A program made the translations under genes and the position numbers. Positions 25,035 to 33,826 of a stretch of DNA of 64,000 nt are shown here, one piece after another; the first letter of the stretch is position 1, and each line of letters opens with the position of its first letter. This DNA comes from JAACFF01 sp963701435. Its GTDB lineage: Bacteria > Chloroflexota > Anaerolineae > Promineifilales > Promineifilaceae. The stretch is from assembly GCA_963701435.1 (NCBI GenBank), contig CAVPAL010000023.1:62001-126000 (forward strand), in the 5' to 3' direction. Under the pieces are notes generated by a model, which was not told the DNA's origin, did no database searches, and saw only the letters and a program-made list of their open reading frames with translations.

Positions 25035-26075
25035 TTACGCCCTTTGATCTTTTTCAGCGGCAGTAAGAGTATAGTCCAGAAGTAATGAAAAGGTAAAACA
25101 TGCGCCTTGACCAATGCCTGCGCTGGAGGCGGTCAGCTCACCGCCCATGCCCCAAACCAGGTGGCGTGAAATGGTCAAACCGATGCCGCTGCCGCCGCTG
25201 CTGCGCGTGCGCGAGTGGTCGGCGCGGTAGAAACGTTCAAAAAGCAGCGGCAGCTTGGTCGGGTCGATGCCAACGCCGCTGTCTTGCACGGCCGTATACG
25301 CAAAACGCCCTTCCCGCCAGACGCGCACACAAATACGGCCGTTTTCCGGCGTATAGCGCAAAGCATTGCCCAGCAGGTTGAGCAGAACCTGGGCAGTGCG
25401 GTCGAGGTCGGCGTAAACGGGAACGGCCGTTTCCGGCATCTCAACCTGGACATCCAAAGCTTGATCGACCAACTGGGGCTGCAGCTGCGCCGCCACCCGG
25501 GTGACAATCGCGCGGATGTCAAATATTTCCATTTTTAAGGAAATCTGGCCGGACTCCACCCGCGAAAGCGTTTGCAGGTCGGCCACCAGCCGCTTGAGAC
25601 GGCGCACCTCCTGATACATCAAGGCAAATGTCTCTTCATTGGCCGGGAAAACGTCATCCAGCATGCCTTCAAGGAACCCTTCCAGGCTGGTCAACGGCGT
25701 GCGCAGTTCATGGGACACATCCCCGATCAGCGCCACGCGCGTTTCCTCCATGCGCGCCAGCGCTTCAGCCATCTGGTTGAAATTGGTGGCGACCAGGGCA
25801 AGTTCATCGCTGCCGGATACGGAAATGCGTTCATCATAGTGACCGTTGGCAATGCGCTGGCTGCTGGCTGCAATCTGGCGTAACGGCCGTAAAATCTCGC
25901 GCGCCAGAAAAAAACTAATCAGCAAGCCGGCCAGGATCGCCCCCAAAGCGGCAACCAGCACGGCCGAAAAGATAGATTGGCGAAAAGCCATCAGCAAAAC
26001 AATGCTGACGCCCACAACCACAACCAGCATATTGGCGGCGACAATGCGCCACCTTATCTGTCGCCAAAAATTCAT
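25035..26075 (-). CDS. Membrane sensor histidine kinase (HAMP-HisKA-HATPase)
   Basis: 346 residues with two adjacent N-terminal membrane spans (~12-30 and 36-58) and almost no periplasmic loop, a HAMP linker (~60-112), the HisKA box GDVSHELRTPL with phospho-His122, and a full HATPase domain (LLNLLGNALRYTPENG, then GIGLTISRHLV). Its ATG overlaps the stop of the upstream response regulator by four bases (ATGA), indicating translational coupling and partnership. With so little extracytoplasmic domain it may sense membrane state or act with another protein. Confidence 0.92.
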   Translation of the reverse strand: MNFWRQIRWRIVAANMLVVVVGVSIVLLMAFRQSIFSAVLVAALGAILAGLLISFFLAREILRPLRQIAASSQRIANGHYDERISVSGSDELALVATNFNQMAEALARMEETRVALIGDVSHELRTPLTSLEGFLEGMLDDVFPANEETFALMYQEVRRLKRLVADLQTLSRVESGQISLKMEIFDIRAIVTRVAAQLQPQLVDQALDVQVEMPETAVPVYADLDRTAQVLLNLLGNALRYTPENGRICVRVWREGRFAYTAVQDSGVGIDPTKLPLLFERFYRADHSRTRSSGGSGIGLTISRHLVWGMGGELTASSAGIGQGACFTFSLLLDYTLTAAEKDQRA

Positions 26076-26758
26076 TGCGGTATATCAACAAACTTATAGC
26101 CAACGCCGCGCACGGTCTGGATCAACGCCTCTCCGGTGGCCTGCTCCAGCTTGCGGCGCACCTGCCCGACATACACATCCACAACGCGCTCATTGCCGTA
26201 AAAATCGACGCCCCAGACGCGGTCGATTAGCTGCTCGCGCGTTAAAACCCGGCCGGCATGACGCGCCAGTTCCAACAAAACGTTAAATTCAGTCTGCGTC
26301 AGGTCCAGCAGCGTTTCCCCGGCATACGCTTCAAAGCTGTCGGGATCGATGGTTACATGGGCAAAGGTCACGGCGCGTGAAACCGGTTTGTGATTACGCC
26401 GGCGGCGCAAAATTGCTTCCACGCGCGCCACTAATTCGCGCGGGCTAAAAGGCTTGGTCACATAATCATCAGCGCCAATGCGCAGGCCGGCTACGCGATC
26501 GCTTTCTTCACTGCGCGCCGTCAGCATCAAGATATAAACGTCCGACTCTTCACGCAGGCGCGCGGCGACTTCACTGCCGTCCATGCCCGGCAGGTTGAGG
26601 TCCAGAATGATTAAATCGGGCAGCACATCACGCGCTGTCTGCAAGGCATCCGGCCCGTTATCAACGCAGGAAACGGAAAAACCGGCATTTTCCAGATAGG
26701 TGCGCAAAATGGTCCGAATACTTTGTTCATCTTCAACAACCAGGATTTTTGCAGGCAT
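26072..26758 (-). CDS. OmpR/PhoB-family response regulator
   Basis: Receiver domain (ILVVEDEQSIRTILRTYL; phosphoacceptor Asp in LIILDLNLPGMDG; conserved Lys in YVTKPFSPREL) plus a C-terminal winged helix (LLELARHAGRVLTREQLIDR, YVGQVRRKLE). 228 residues from the ATG at 26758; a GTG at 26770 is possible but adds four residues outside the domain. It overlaps the histidine kinase gene by four bases and is its likely partner. Confidence 0.92.
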   Translation of the reverse strand: MPAKILVVEDEQSIRTILRTYLENAGFSVSCVDNGPDALQTARDVLPDLIILDLNLPGMDGSEVAARLREESDVYILMLTARSEESDRVAGLRIGADDYVTKPFSPRELVARVEAILRRRRNHKPVSRAVTFAHVTIDPDSFEAYAGETLLDLTQTEFNVLLELARHAGRVLTREQLIDRVWGVDFYGNERVVDVYVGQVRRKLEQATGEALIQTVRGVGYKFVDIPQ

Positions 26759-26787
26759 AACGATTACCACAAACTTAATATGGTGTA

Positions 26788-28137
26788 TTAGCCGGCCGCA
26801 CGCGCGGCGATAAAAGCCAGTTCGCTCAAGGTGGGATGGGCACTGTATATTTCAGCCAGATTATCTACATTCGCGCCCACGCTGATGGCCAGCGCGACCG
26901 GAGCCAAAACGTCGGCGGCATGGGGACCAACGGCCGTTGCCCCCAGCACCTTTTTGTCCGCCCCACGATAAACCAGTTCAACAAAGCCATCCCCATCCGG
27001 CAGCAGGTGGGCTTTCAGGGCCGTGTGGAAGCCGACGCGCACTCGCTTCGCGTCTTCAACCTCACGCACCTGCCCTACCTGGGCTGCCTGGGGTTCTGTG
27101 TAGGCAGCCAATACAATCGCGTTCGGATTGTAAAGCGAGGTCGGGAGATTTGCGGCATGCCGCGCCGCAATACGCGCCTGCACAAACGCCTTATTGGCGA
27201 CCATCCAACCCCCATCCGCATCGCCGACGAGATAAATTTGGGGGTTTTCAAAGCAACGGCCGTATCCATCTTTCGCAATCACACCGGTTTCGGACTTCAA
27301 CCCGGCCGCGCCCAGATTGAGCCGGCTCCAATCGGGATTGCGGCCAATTGCCACAAACGCCATATCAGCCTCATAGCGCGCTTCATCTTGCAGCACAACC
27401 GCAATCCCATCTTCACCGCGTTCAATCCGATCCGCAAACTGCCCCTGCACCATATGGACGCCTTGACGCACCAACGCCAATCCGAGCGCCCGCCCCGCAT
27501 CGGGATGGAACTGCGGTAAAATTCCAAACGCGTCCACAATCCAGGTCACGTGAACGCCCACGCGATTAAACAAATAGGCAAATTCACATCCTGTCGGCCC
27601 GGCGCCAATCACAACAATACTTTGCGGCAGATCGGCCAGATGGCTGGCAAAACGAGGCGCAATCACGCGCTTGCCATCCGGTTTTAGATTGGCAGGGAAA
27701 CGCGGCGTCGAACCGGGCGAGACAATAAACGCATCCGCCTGCAGCGTCGTCACCACAGCGCCGTCCGGATCGCGCACGTCAACTTTATTCGGTCCGCTGA
27801 AAGCAGCAATACCCGGCACAAATTTAACTCCGGCGACATCCAACTGCGCTTTCTGGCTGTGGTTCCAGGAATCCTTGACCTGTTTGATGCGCGCCAGAAC
27901 GGCTGCACGCTCAATCCGAGGCTCACCGACAGCAATGCCCAGCTTTTCCGCCTCGGCCAGCAGTCCTAAAGAATCGGCTGCCGTCAGCCAGACCTTGCTG
28001 GGCAGCAAACTATGCCAGCCGGCGCGCCCGCCTACCAGCGCGTCGCTTACCAAAGTCACGTCCTGGCCGGCAAGCGCGGCCGTTTTAGCGGCCTCAATGC
28101 CGGCCGGCCCAGCGCCAATTACAACAATCTGTTTCAT
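26788..28137 (-). CDS. Pyridine nucleotide-disulfide oxidoreductase-like flavoprotein lacking the redox CxxxxC
   Basis: About 449 residues with the fold of dihydrolipoamide dehydrogenase/mercuric reductase. It has an N-terminal FAD loop VVIGAGPAGIEAAKTA, NAD loop IVVIGAGPTGCEFAYLF, YLVGDADGGWM FAD site and the C-terminal interface domain. At the place of the redox-active GGTCLNxGCIPSK the sequence reads GGRAGWHSLLPSK: PSK is kept, both cysteines are gone. A disulfide reductase mechanism is therefore impossible; NAD(P)H:quinone or transhydrogenase-like chemistry is an option. ATG 28137 is preferred to TTG 28149 because GGGAG lies just before it. Confidence 0.82.
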   Translation of the reverse strand: MKQIVVIGAGPAGIEAAKTAALAGQDVTLVSDALVGGRAGWHSLLPSKVWLTAADSLGLLAEAEKLGIAVGEPRIERAAVLARIKQVKDSWNHSQKAQLDVAGVKFVPGIAAFSGPNKVDVRDPDGAVVTTLQADAFIVSPGSTPRFPANLKPDGKRVIAPRFASHLADLPQSIVVIGAGPTGCEFAYLFNRVGVHVTWIVDAFGILPQFHPDAGRALGLALVRQGVHMVQGQFADRIERGEDGIAVVLQDEARYEADMAFVAIGRNPDWSRLNLGAAGLKSETGVIAKDGYGRCFENPQIYLVGDADGGWMVANKAFVQARIAARHAANLPTSLYNPNAIVLAAYTEPQAAQVGQVREVEDAKRVRVGFHTALKAHLLPDGDGFVELVYRGADKKVLGATAVGPHAADVLAPVALAISVGANVDNLAEIYSAHPTLSELAFIAARAAG

Positions 28138-28341
28138 ATTCGCTCCCAATGACTTATTTTCCTAGTATTATAACGCGACTTCGCTCTGAAATGAGGAGGA
28201 AGGCATTCTCAAATGCCGGTTCGTCGCCTCAATTGGCCGCATCTGAGGATGCTTATTCCTCATGATTAGTCTGCAAGATATACTTTATGTCAAATTTTTG
28301 TTGTAGTACTTTAACAACATCCACGCCTTTTGGTAAAATAG

Positions 28342-28421
28342 CAGCTAAACTTGTCAGGTTTACCCGAGAAGCAATTGCCCATAAAGGCAAAACCGGACAG
28401 GTCTCTCGGGTACCTGAATAG
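28342..28421 (+). repeat. 80-bp structured repeat, copy 1
   Basis: Matches 61926-62005 at 70 of 80 positions by hand alignment, in the same orientation. It contains CCCGAGA/TCTCGGG, TTGCC/GGCAA and a near-perfect GTCAGGTTT/AAACCGGAC set that interleave, so the stems could form a pseudoknot or alternate. It ends 16 bases before the start of the next kinase gene, so it lies in its leader or promoter. Confidence 0.85.
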
Positions 28422-28437
28422 TTACAAATAATAACCA

Positions 28438-30162
28438 ATGAATAACAAGCGGACAAAATCTAACCAAACCATAACCGACCCGCAGCGGGTTTTCAATTTT
28501 CTGATTCTTTACCGCTGGCTCAGTCTCATTCCGCCGGTTATTTTTACGCTGGTTTTCTTGATAGAGGATTCTATCAACCCGGGCTGGATATTGGCAATGC
28601 TATTGGCAGTTGGAATGAACAGCATCTTGACGGTTTTCTCTCAAGAGCTTAACCACGCATTTCAAAAACGGCCGTTTCTACTCCTCATCGATCTCATCCT
28701 GGCGGCCCTGCTCATGGCGCTAACCGGGGGTTGGCGCAGTCCATATTACCTCTACGCCCTCAACCCATTGTTGGCCGCCGCTTTTTTCTTCCGTCTAAAA
28801 GGAGCCATCCTGGCCACAACCATCTTTTTGCCGTTTTATTTTCTAGCTATCATTGGGAATATTGGCCGCCAAGGCGCGCCTCCTGACTTTCTGGTTGTGC
28901 TGACGGCGGTTGTGGGCGCATATTTAATCAGCGGCGCTTTCGGCTATGCGGCCTTACTGCTTGGACAACTGCAAAAAACACGCGACAACTTGTATTCCAC
29001 CAACCTGGAAATGCAGGTCCTACAAAAATTAACCACTGCGCTGCAGCGCGCCGCCGATATGCCCGCAGTTCAGGAAAGCGTGCTGGCGGCAGTCACATCC
29101 GACCTTGGTTTTCCACAGGCTGCCATTGGTCTGATTGATGAAAATGGGGCGGTTATTGATGATTGGCGCGTGCAGCGTCCGGAAAACGGCCGTTCTACCC
29201 AAACCCAGCATGCCATTATTAATCCCCACGCCCTGGATGATGCCGGCAGCCCGATTGCAAAAGCGGTAAAAACACAGCAAATCCGGCGTACACCGCGCGC
29301 TGCCAATTCCGGCAATTCAAAACCGTGTCTCGCTTTAAAAACGGACGACTGCCTGATTATTCCATTAATTTGGGGCATGCAGCCTGTGGGCGTCTTATTA
29401 ATAGACATCGCCAATCAGCCGGACCAAAATAACCAGTACCAACTGCTGGAAGCGATCGCCCGCCAAACGGCCGTTTCCCTGGGCATGATGATGACCCGTC
29501 TGCGGCGCGCAAAAGAGAGCGCTATCCAGGAAGAGCGCAGCCGCATTGCGCTCGATCTGCACGACACAATTTCTCAATCGTTATTTGGCATTGTTTACAC
29601 GCTGCAGGGCTGTCTGACCTTGTTGGAAAAAGATCCCCAGGCCGTTAAACCCGAACTACGCTGGGCGCTCGGCACGGCCCAAGATGTGCGCCAAAAAATT
29701 CGCCATACCATCCACAATATGTGGCCGCGCGAATTAACCGCCACACAATTTGAAACGGATCTGCGCACCTATGCGGTTGACGTGCTGCAAGCAAATAATT
29801 TAGAAATCAATTTTGATATTCGGGGTGATTTTGGCGCCTTATCGCCGCCCGCACGTCGCAGCATGTACCGCATTTGCCAGGAGGCTTTAACCAATGTAGT
29901 GCATCACGCCGCAGCCAACGAATCACGCATTTGCGTCGATGTCGATGGTGGGCGCGCGCGGCTGTTGGTGCGAGATAACGGGCGCGGTTTTGATCCTGCC
30001 TTAGCGCTGTCACAAACACATGCCGGGGAACATTTTGGCCTGCGTGGTATGCAAGAACGAGCCAAAGCCCTGGGCGGGACGTGCAAAATCTACAGCCAGC
30101 CTGCCGCCGGCGCGTCAATTGTGATTGATTTTCCGGCCAATACGCAGGCGCACCATGAGTGA
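28438..30162 (+). CDS. NarX/LiaS-type sensor histidine kinase (HisKA_3) with GAF-like domain
   Basis: 574 residues. Six membrane spans fill residues ~15-165 (LSLIPPVIFTLVFLIEDS onward). A GAF-like sensor follows (~195-355, starting LQKLTTALQRAADMPAVQES). Then comes the HisKA_3 box EERSRIALDLHDTISQSLFG with His375, and an HATPase domain with VRDNGRGFDP and GLRGMQERA. The cognate regulator begins six bases after the stop. No strong ribosome site is seen; the 80-bp repeat is immediately upstream and could control expression. Confidence 0.92.
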   Translation: MNNKRTKSNQTITDPQRVFNFLILYRWLSLIPPVIFTLVFLIEDSINPGWILAMLLAVGMNSILTVFSQELNHAFQKRPFLLLIDLILAALLMALTGGWRSPYYLYALNPLLAAAFFFRLKGAILATTIFLPFYFLAIIGNIGRQGAPPDFLVVLTAVVGAYLISGAFGYAALLLGQLQKTRDNLYSTNLEMQVLQKLTTALQRAADMPAVQESVLAAVTSDLGFPQAAIGLIDENGAVIDDWRVQRPENGRSTQTQHAIINPHALDDAGSPIAKAVKTQQIRRTPRAANSGNSKPCLALKTDDCLIIPLIWGMQPVGVLLIDIANQPDQNNQYQLLEAIARQTAVSLGMMMTRLRRAKESAIQEERSRIALDLHDTISQSLFGIVYTLQGCLTLLEKDPQAVKPELRWALGTAQDVRQKIRHTIHNMWPRELTATQFETDLRTYAVDVLQANNLEINFDIRGDFGALSPPARRSMYRICQEALTNVVHHAAANESRICVDVDGGRARLLVRDNGRGFDPALALSQTHAGEHFGLRGMQERAKALGGTCKIYSQPAAGASIVIDFPANTQAHHE

Positions 30163-30168
30163 GACAAC

Positions 30169-30822
30169 ATGAGAAAGATTCGAATTCTAATTGTTGATGA
30201 TCATGAAGTCGTGCGTCGCGGGCTGTCGCTGGTGCTGCGCCAGGAAGATGATTTTGAGATTGTAGGTGAGGCCGCCAATGGACAAGAAGCGATAAGTCTA
30301 ATTTTTGACGCCGTCCCGGACGTGGTTTTGATTGATTGGAAGATGCCCCAAATGGATGGCCTGCAAGCCGCCACACAAATCAAGCAGCAGATGTCCACGA
30401 CGCGGGTGTTGATGTTGTCAGGTGCGCCTTTAGAAACGGCCGTTCTCGACGCGCTCGACGAGGGCATTGACGGCTTTGTTCACAAGGATATCAGCCCCAA
30501 CAACCTGGCCCACGCCATTCGGGTCGTCGCCGGCGGCAAACCATATCTGGGTTCTGAAATTACGCAGGCATTGATCCAGCGCAGTCGTATGTCAAAAGAA
30601 AGTTATGGGAGCGGGAAACGGCCGTTGCTCTCCCCACGCGAATTAGAAGTCTTGAACCTGATGGCCACACCGGCCACATATCGCGAAATTGGCGCCCAGC
30701 TTTACATCAGCGAAGAAACGGTGCGCACTTACGTCAAGCGCATTCTCATGAAGCTGGCCCAGCCCAACCGCACGCAAGCCGTCATTGCGGGCCTGCGCCT
30801 GAACTTGATCAGCCTGGACTAA
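30169..30822 (+). CDS. NarL/FixJ-family response regulator
   Basis: 217 residues: receiver domain (RILIVDDHEVVRRGLS, phosphoacceptor Asp56 in LIDWKMPQMDG, Lys in GFVHKDISPNN) and a LuxR-type HTH (LSPRELEVLNLMATPATYRE, SEETVRTYVKRILMKL). Six-base spacing from the kinase gene makes them one operon. Two AACGGCCGTT palindromes lie inside the gene. Targets unknown; the sulfur cluster downstream is convergent, not co-transcribed. Confidence 0.93.
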   Translation: MRKIRILIVDDHEVVRRGLSLVLRQEDDFEIVGEAANGQEAISLIFDAVPDVVLIDWKMPQMDGLQAATQIKQQMSTTRVLMLSGAPLETAVLDALDEGIDGFVHKDISPNNLAHAIRVVAGGKPYLGSEITQALIQRSRMSKESYGSGKRPLLSPRELEVLNLMATPATYREIGAQLYISEETVRTYVKRILMKLAQPNRTQAVIAGLRLNLISLD

Positions 30823-30827
30823 CAAAA

Positions 30828-30866
30828 GGTGGTACCCGGTTCTTGCGATCAGAACCGAGTACCACC
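30828..30866. terminator. 16-bp stem-loop between convergent operons
   Basis: GGTGGTACCCGGTTCT (30828-30843) pairs with AGAACCGAGTACCACC (30851-30866), one mismatch, loop TGCGATC. It directly follows the response-regulator stop and lies between convergent transcription units. No T-run, so a bidirectional Rho-independent role is only likely. Confidence 0.6.
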
Positions 30867-30927
30867 AAGTCCCCTTTCCTCAGCGGCATGCTGCGCTCTC
30901 TCTACAGCGCGCCGCGCCTCTTCCTAA

Positions 30928-31413
30928 CTAAATAAAAATGATCTGCGCGTCTTCACTCATCTCCATGAAGTCTGTCGCGCCCACAACAGCCTCAACCCGC
31001 TCGTGGATATCCGCTTCCGCCATCAGATGCATATCTTCAAACATGTCCACCGACATGCGGCAAGCATACAGTTTGGCGCCTGCATCTGAAATCATTTCCA
31101 CAAACTCTTCCACATCCGGGAAATCCAGTTTGTTAATCTCTTTCTTCATCATATTTGTGGCCAGATTCGTCATGCCCGGCAAGCCGCCGACCATATTGGG
31201 AATCGGCATCGTTGGATAACCAATCGGCACAAACTTGAGATTATTCATCTTCTTTTTGTTAATGATGTCCAGGCCCCAGAAGGTGAAAAACAAAGTCACA
31301 TCAATCCCTTCCATCAAGGCTGCGTTGGCCAGGATCAACCCCGGATACGCCATATCCAGCGTGCCTTTCGAACAAATAATGCACATCTTACGTTCTTTAT
31401 TGTCATCAAACAT
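30928..31413 (-). CDS. DsrE/DsrF-like sulfur-transfer family protein
   Basis: 161 residues of the DsrE/F/DrsH-like ('peroxiredoxin-like') family. It shows MCIICSKGTLDMAYPGLILA, LFFTFWGLDIINKKK, AKLYACRMSVDMF and the methionine-rich middle seen in this subgroup. The Cys in YACRMS is the usual sulfur-carrier position. The ATG at 31413 follows GAGGAG. It ends a minus-strand run with TusE/DsrC-like, DUF1641 and SQR-like genes, so persulfide handling linked to sulfide oxidation is likely. Confidence 0.87.
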   Translation of the reverse strand: MFDDNKERKMCIICSKGTLDMAYPGLILANAALMEGIDVTLFFTFWGLDIINKKKMNNLKFVPIGYPTMPIPNMVGGLPGMTNLATNMMKKEINKLDFPDVEEFVEMISDAGAKLYACRMSVDMFEDMHLMAEADIHERVEAVVGATDFMEMSEDAQIIFI

Positions 31414-31514
31414 GTCAAACTCTCCTCAAACTTTTCCTTAAATGCACTCCAAAGGCTTCAGGCTCAGGGCCGCATCTCAGTCCTGACCACGAACAAAGGA
31501 GTTTCGCGATTTAT

Positions 31515-31832
31515 CTAAATACACCCAGAAGGCTTTTTCAATCCGGCGACATAGGCCACTTTTTTGGCCGGCCCTTTGGGAAACAATTGATACAACTGTT
31601 TGGTAGGCACACCACCCGCCTTTGTAATCTGGCGCAATGTAGGCGCGTCACCGTTCTGTTGATACTCCGCCCGACAAAAATCGATTACCTGCCAATGGTC
31701 GCCCGTTAACGGCTTGATGCCGATTTCGGAGGCCAATTGTTCGGCGACCGATTCATTCCATTGGGTCCAATCTGCCATAAATCCATCTTCATCAAATTCA
31801 ATTGGCATACCTGCCACTTCTCTGGTTGTCAT
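31515..31832 (-). CDS. TusE/DsrC-family sulfur relay protein
   Basis: 105 residues, right size for TusE/DsrC. Conserved DEDGFMADWTQWNESVAEQL, LTGDHWQVIDFCR and the C-terminal arm ending KKPSGCI. The penultimate Cys is present, but the second Cys ten residues before it in true dissimilatory DsrC is Ala here (YVAGLKK), so it is a TusE-like single-cysteine form that can carry persulfide but not form the DsrC trisulfide. Neighbour DsrE-like and SQR-like genes fit sulfur trafficking. Confidence 0.88.
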   Translation of the reverse strand: MTTREVAGMPIEFDEDGFMADWTQWNESVAEQLASEIGIKPLTGDHWQVIDFCRAEYQQNGDAPTLRQITKAGGVPTKQLYQLFPKGPAKKVAYVAGLKKPSGCI

Positions 31833-31854
31833 TTTTTCACCTCATTTAATTTGT

Positions 31855-32517
31855 TTAATTTTCAGATACGGTTTTAAGCACCGTCAATGTTTTCGCTAAC
31901 CCGCGTTTCACCGCAGGATCATTTAACTGACGCAAAATTGTAAACATAGAAACATCTGCAACCGGTTCTTCCTCGAGCATCGCGTGTGCTGTATTTTGCA
32001 TCATGCTCATTATTTCAGGCTGCGTCAAATCCTTCACCGTTTGCAAAATCAGCACAATATTCTCGCCCAACTGCTGCACGTCATCTTCGGTAAACGAAGT
32101 GACTATGCGATCCATTATCTGCATGCCGCCCCGGAAAAAAGTGAAATATCCGGCCCGCTCCATGACATCCATTTGGCGCATGAGCGCTAAAAATGCATCC
32201 TGCGTCAGCGGACTGATATCCTGCCAAAGCGCCATCAAACTTTCAAGCTGATCCAGCATCTGCTCCAGGTTGCGCGTATTGCGCATCAGCCGTTTCATCA
32301 GCCGCAGCCCATCTTCTAACTGCACATATCCTTCAACTTCGTCCAATTGCTCCACAGTCAAACGGTACACATCGCTGGCGACCGGCGTCAGGTCATTTTT
32401 TAGCTCATCCCATTCCTGCCGGCGGCGCTGCTGCACCTGGGCTTCGGTTGTCAGGAAAGCGACCTGGGCTGTCAATGCGTCCAGCTTCTGGTTCATTTCA
32501 ACGAATGTTTGTTCCAT
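31855..32517 (-). CDS. DUF1641 protein
   Basis: 220 residues, alpha-helical throughout. An N-terminal coiled coil (MEQTFVEMNQKLDALTAQVA) leads to the DUF1641-like core (GLRLMKRLMRNTRNLEQMLD and the MMQNTAHAMLEEEP end). DUF1641 genes often neighbour SQR-like flavoproteins and DsrE/TusA genes; a scaffold or membrane-partner role is guessed from that association. GGAGG precedes the ATG. No catalytic motif is visible. Confidence 0.8.
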   Translation of the reverse strand: MEQTFVEMNQKLDALTAQVAFLTTEAQVQQRRRQEWDELKNDLTPVASDVYRLTVEQLDEVEGYVQLEDGLRLMKRLMRNTRNLEQMLDQLESLMALWQDISPLTQDAFLALMRQMDVMERAGYFTFFRGGMQIMDRIVTSFTEDDVQQLGENIVLILQTVKDLTQPEIMSMMQNTAHAMLEEEPVADVSMFTILRQLNDPAVKRGLAKTLTVLKTVSEN

Positions 32518-32536
32518 TAGAAACCTCCAGGCCGCC

Positions 32537-33772
32537 TCAGCTCCACTTGCCAGCCATCGACATCTGCGCCGTAATTGGCATTTCTTTGCCCTTTAGCAGA
32601 ATGTTCCAATACATCCAGCGGAACATCATTTTGCCCCAATGATTCACTTCAGATTCCTGTAACAGGGAAAATGGCCCGATACCCGGCAGCGGGAATTTGC
32701 CCGGCAGCGGTTCAACGTCATAGTTAAAATCGATGAGAATGCCCTTGCCAAAGCCAGATTCGATAAAACAATTGGCGTGGCCGTCAAATTGTGAAATCAT
32801 TTCCTGGCCATCTATGTAGCGCAGGAAGTTTTCCACAAACACCTCGGCGGCAAAATGGGCGACCGAACCAGCTTTTGATGTGGGTAAATTGGCGGCGTCA
32901 CCCAGAGCAAAAACGTTGTCATACTCTCGCGAAAGGAAATTATGCTTATCAACCGGCACATGATTGAGATCATCCCCCAAACCGGAACGGCCGATCACCT
33001 CTGCGCCCATATTGACCGGCACCGTGACCAATAAATCGTAGGGGACCTCTTCCTCATCATAGGAAAGCAAAATTTTCTGTTCCGAGTCTATTCTTTCGGT
33101 ATAAAATTCCGGCACAATGTTGATGTTTTTCTCTTCCAGAATGTTACCCAACAATTGACCGGCGCGCGGCTTGGTAAATGCGCCGGGCAGCGGCGTCACG
33201 AGGGTCAACTCCACCTTATCGCGCATTTGTTTTTCATGAAACCACCAATCCGCCAGGAAAATAAACTCCAGGGGCGCAACCGGACATTTGAACGGCAGTT
33301 CCATAATGCTCAACACCAGGCGGCCCCCTTCCCAGGTGCGCAAATGTTTGGCCAGCGTCGCTGCGCCCTCAAAAGTGTAAAATTCATGGATCGACTTGCG
33401 CCACTCAGCACTGTCCGACATCCCGGGCGTTTCCGCCGGAACCGGGCGTGTGCCCGTGGCAATGATGAGATAATCATAGGTGAGATAGCGGTTGTCTTTA
33501 ACCAGCCGCACCCGGTTTTGTTCCGGCTCAATCAACTCAATCTCTGAAACAATCATTTCCACGCCGGGCGGGATATAGTCCCGCTTCGGTTTGATGACAT
33601 CATTTTCACCGTAGATGCCAAAAGGAATAAACAGAAAGCCGGGTTGGTAATAGTGCGTTTCATCCTGGTCAACAATTGTGATTTTCCATTCATCACGACT
33701 CAACACAGGGCTGAGTTTGTTGGCGACCATGGTTCCGGCTGTTCCTGCGCCTAAAATCAAAAGTTTTTTCAT
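32537..33772 (-). CDS. Sulfide:quinone oxidoreductase-like FAD protein
   Basis: 411 residues of the SQR/FCC flavoprotein family. N-terminal FAD site LLILGAGTAGTMVANKL, HYYQPGFLFIPFG, YLIIATGTRPVP, Cys in PFKCPVAPLE and ALGDAANLPTSKAG near the C-terminus. Only one central Cys (PFKCPVAP) is in the classical position, plus one in HANCFIESG; canonical SQR uses two or three, so the exact chemistry is uncertain. It would oxidise sulfide and pass electrons to quinone at the membrane. First gene of the sulfur run; AGGAG upstream of ATG 33772. Confidence 0.85.
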   Translation of the reverse strand: MKKLLILGAGTAGTMVANKLSPVLSRDEWKITIVDQDETHYYQPGFLFIPFGIYGENDVIKPKRDYIPPGVEMIVSEIELIEPEQNRVRLVKDNRYLTYDYLIIATGTRPVPAETPGMSDSAEWRKSIHEFYTFEGAATLAKHLRTWEGGRLVLSIMELPFKCPVAPLEFIFLADWWFHEKQMRDKVELTLVTPLPGAFTKPRAGQLLGNILEEKNINIVPEFYTERIDSEQKILLSYDEEEVPYDLLVTVPVNMGAEVIGRSGLGDDLNHVPVDKHNFLSREYDNVFALGDAANLPTSKAGSVAHFAAEVFVENFLRYIDGQEMISQFDGHANCFIESGFGKGILIDFNYDVEPLPGKFPLPGIGPFSLLQESEVNHWGKMMFRWMYWNILLKGKEMPITAQMSMAGKWS

Positions 33773-33826
33773 AACGATTCAGCTCCTAAAAAGACCCGGC
33801 AGCAAATGCTTGCCCGGTTTAAAAAT

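Noticed and set aside
28253..28456. Minus-strand 67-codon frame across the 80-bp repeat
   Set aside because: Most of its length is the repeat and its stems; no conservation signal or ribosome site.
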